Positions 5,450-6,789 of a stretch of DNA of 6,789 nucleotides are shown piece after piece. The translations under genes were made by a program, and so were the position numbers. Source of the stretch: a bacterium (GTDB lineage: Bacteria > Pseudomonadota > Gammaproteobacteria > Burkholderiales > Thiobacteraceae); NCBI GenBank assembly GCA_027438535.1, contig DAIAMA010000069.1, positions 1-6,789 of the forward strand. The letters run 5' to 3'. The notes beneath the pieces were generated by a model. The model was not told where the DNA came from, did no database searches, and saw nothing but the letters and a program-made list of their open reading frames with translations. The first letter of the stretch is position 1; every line of letters begins with the position of its first letter.

Positions 5450-6736
5450 TTGAGCCGTTTAGGTAGCGCGCTTCCAGCAAGCGGCACGGCGAGCCAAGAC
5501 CCGCGAATCGCCGCGCTGACGATAGCGTATTTGGTGTTCGTGGTATACGGCAGTTTGTTGCCTTTCGAATTGCATCCTCTGGCGTTCGCCGCGGCATGGG
5601 CAAAATTCCAACATATTCCGTTCTTGCATTTGGGAGAAGGCAGCCGGGCCGACTGGGTGGCCAATCTGGTGTTGTATATACCGGTCGGATTTCTGGTTTG
5701 CGCTTGGCTGGCCGGCCAAAGCCGCCGTCCTTTGGTGCTGGCGATCGGCATGAGTTTGTCGCTGCTGTTTTCGGCGGCGCTCGCCGTAGGAGTCGAATTT
5801 ACCCAAGAGTTTTTCCCGCAGCGCACCGTTTCGCTTAACGATATTTATGCCGAATGCGCCGGCGGCGCGCTGGGCGCGGTGTTGTGGCCGTTTATCGGCA
5901 TGCGCCTTACGCGTCTGGCGCGCACGATTTTACAAGGCGGACGGCGCGCGCGTTATGCCGCGCTGATCGCCTATGGCTTGGCATATTTAGCGCTGAGCTT
6001 GTTCCCGTACGACTTCTTGCTGTCCTTCGCCGAATGGCAGCGGCAGTTGGCTTCGGGCAACGTGGGTTGGCTGTTCGCGCCGAATTGCGGTGACGACTGC
6101 GGGTTAAAGCTCGTTCCGGAAGCGCTCGCCGTAGCGCCATTCGGGATGTTGGCCGCGCTTGTGTTCAGGCGCCGCGTAACGCTGGTGCTGGTGGCGGTAG
6201 CGGGCCTGCTGCTGGGTGTGCTGATTGAAGGGCTGCAACTGTCGATCGTATCGGGCATCAGCCAAGGTGCTTCGATCGCTTCTCGCGGCGTGGGCGTGAT
6301 GCTGGGGGTAGCGTTGTTGCGCTTGGCGAGGCGGATCGAGTGGCGTCGCATGCGGGGCCTGGCGCGCGCGCTGATCGTGCTTGGCATCGTGCCTTATTTG
6401 ACGGTGCTCGCATGGGGGAATCATTGGTTTTCCGAAAACTGGCTCACGGTGCAAGCGGGGTTGGCGCGGCGGAATCATTCGCCAACCTTCAAAGCCCAAG
6501 TAGCAGTTGCGGCCCTCAAAGGCGACAAGACGCTAGCGGAGTTGGCACAGCAACATGACGTTCATCCGAACCAGATCACCGACTGGAAGAGCCAATTGCT
6601 GGAACGGGCAGCGCAGGTCTTCGGCGAGACGAGCGGCCAAGCTGTGCCGCCGGTGGATATCAAGACCCTGCACGCCAAGATCGGGCAACTGACCTTGGAG
6701 AATGATTTTTTAGGCTCTTCCTCAAATTCACTGTGA
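5450..6736 (+). CDS. VanZ-family membrane protein, 3' end replaced in frame by IS3 OrfA (chimera, probably a broken gene)
   Basis: Residues 1 to about 339 are a polytopic membrane protein with two VanZ-like repeats. The first has SLLPFELHP (35-43), DWVANLVLYIPVGFL (68-82) and VEFTQEFFPQRTVSLNDIYAE (115-135, split at QRTV). The second has SLFPYDFL (183-190), PEALAVAPFGML (223-234) and IEGLQLSIVSGISQGASIASRG (259-280, split at SGIS). About nine hydrophobic helices are visible. VanZ proteins occur in exosortase/polysaccharide loci and in glycopeptide-resistance clusters, but their biochemical role is not settled. After GNHWFSENWLTVQAGLAR the sequence becomes RRNHSPTFKAQVAVAALKG, the start of an IS3-family OrfA helix-turn-helix, and reads on in frame to ENDFL. 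It then ends with GSSSNSL encoded by a second element. The natural VanZ C-terminus is missing. It could be a pseudogene or a still-expressed truncated membrane protein. The start is TTG with a good ribosome binding site. Confidence 0.8.
   Translation: MSRLGSALPASGTASQDPRIAALTIAYLVFVVYGSLLPFELHPLAFAAAWAKFQHIPFLHLGEGSRADWVANLVLYIPVGFLVCAWLAGQSRRPLVLAIGMSLSLLFSAALAVGVEFTQEFFPQRTVSLNDIYAECAGGALGAVLWPFIGMRLTRLARTILQGGRRARYAALIAYGLAYLALSLFPYDFLLSFAEWQRQLASGNVGWLFAPNCGDDCGLKLVPEALAVAPFGMLAALVFRRRVTLVLVAVAGLLLGVLIEGLQLSIVSGISQGASIASRGVGVMLGVALLRLARRIEWRRMRGLARALIVLGIVPYLTVLAWGNHWFSENWLTVQAGLARRNHSPTFKAQVAVAALKGDKTLAELAQQHDVHPNQITDWKSQLLERAAQVFGETSGQAVPPVDIKTLHAKIGQLTLENDFLGSSSNSL
6461..6712 (+). mobile_element. 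IS3-family insertion sequence remnant, orfA 5' part
   Basis: About 84 codons match the N-terminal half of a typical IS3-family OrfA. RRNHSPTFKAQVAVAALKG and TLAELAQQHDVHPNQITDWK form the transposase_8-type helix-turn-helix that binds the IS ends. DIKTLHAKIGQLTLENDFL is the start of the leucine-zipper region used for dimerisation. Intact relatives typically begin MTRRNHSP; here LARRNHSP is read from the vanZ-like gene. I can see no TG-beginning left inverted repeat or untranslated leader upstream, so the left end appears lost. The right side stops at ENDFL, before the OrfA end, the frameshift window and OrfB. The exact left boundary is uncertain by a few bases, because CGCGG could belong to either side. 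Confidence 0.75.
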
Positions 6737-6789
6737 ATTTTCCCACAATGCGCGAGAATTCTGTTTCTTAAACTCATTGCACCCATCAT
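6713..6789. mobile_element. Probable terminus of an ISL3-like insertion sequence (partial)
   Basis: Homology to IS3 OrfA stops abruptly at 6712. The new sequence begins GGCTCTTCCTC, resembling the GGCTCTT-type ends I associate with the ISL3 family, whose elements favour AT-rich targets and make 8-bp duplications. The flank ATTTTTTA (6705-6712) fits such a target. The element runs off the window, so no transposase, second end or duplication can be seen. No coding region is convincing in these 77 bases. Family assignment rests on the terminal bases only. Confidence 0.4.
6724..6740. repeat. 17-bp near-perfect dyad AAATTCAC-T-GTGAATTT
   Basis: Eight-base perfectly complementary arms surround a single central T, 11 bases inside the presumed element end. 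It may be a transposase-binding or cruciform-forming site in the IS terminus. Confidence 0.45.

Noticed and set aside
5208..5453. Plus-strand open frame of 81 codons (or 62 from ATG 5265) ending in a TTGA overlap with the vanZ-like start
   Set aside because: The start/stop overlap looks like translational coupling, but there is no ribosome binding site, it crosses the predicted galE promoter and the dyads, and the peptide is arginine-rich and unfamiliar. I treat it as spacer.
6562..6789. Minus-strand open frame at the right edge (begins MMGAMSLRNRILAHC)
   Set aside because: It crosses the IS junction and reads antisense through OrfA; I see no transposase motif in it, so it is probably chance readthrough of an IS terminus.
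1..6789. CRISPR arrays, tRNA or rRNA genes, riboswitches
   Set aside because: No regularly spaced repeats, cloverleaf-like segments or rRNA-like sequence were seen on either strand by eye.

Overview
The window looks like a piece of a betaproteobacterial chromosome, probably of the Nitrosomonadales or Rhodocyclales type. This is inferred from protein character: an exosortase-A-associated PLP decarboxylase tail, a DinB with the long insertion I associate with betaproteobacteria, and GC-rich coding sequence. I could run no database search. No rRNA, tRNA or CRISPR array is visible.

Layout. (1) Positions 2-382 (+) hold the C-terminal end of a diaminopimelate/ornithine-decarboxylase-fold enzyme of the kind found in exosortase/exopolysaccharide loci. 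(2) Convergent to it, at 454-1413 (-), is a NodB-type polysaccharide deacetylase. The 71-bp gap between them carries two hairpins, one being a REP-like palindrome. (3) Divergent from the deacetylase is dinB at 1589-2752 (+), encoding DNA polymerase IV. (4) Three minus-strand genes follow, in the order galE (5187-4195), a TonB-like single-pass membrane protein with an unfamiliar C-terminal domain (4089-3172), and a small DsrE-family protein (3122-2784). They may be co-transcribed from a promoter near 5222-5249. (5) The spacer 5188-5449 contains that promoter and two adjacent perfect inverted repeats. (6) From 5450 (+) runs a two-repeat VanZ-family membrane protein. Its C-terminus is replaced in frame by IS3-family OrfA, which is itself cut at 6712/6713 by what looks like the end of an ISL3-like element running off the window.

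How the genes fit together. The decarboxylase, deacetylase, GalE and VanZ-like protein fit an extracellular polysaccharide/exosortase neighbourhood: UDP-galactose supply, polymer deacetylation and membrane functions. dinB, the DsrE protein and the TonB-like protein are probably bystanders with separate roles. The right edge is an insertion-sequence graveyard that has destroyed the 3' end of the vanZ-like gene. I see no clear evidence of a wholly new multi-gene system. The most unusual items are the TonB-like protein with a non-TonB C-terminus, the VanZ-OrfA chimera, and the operator-like palindrome upstream of galE.
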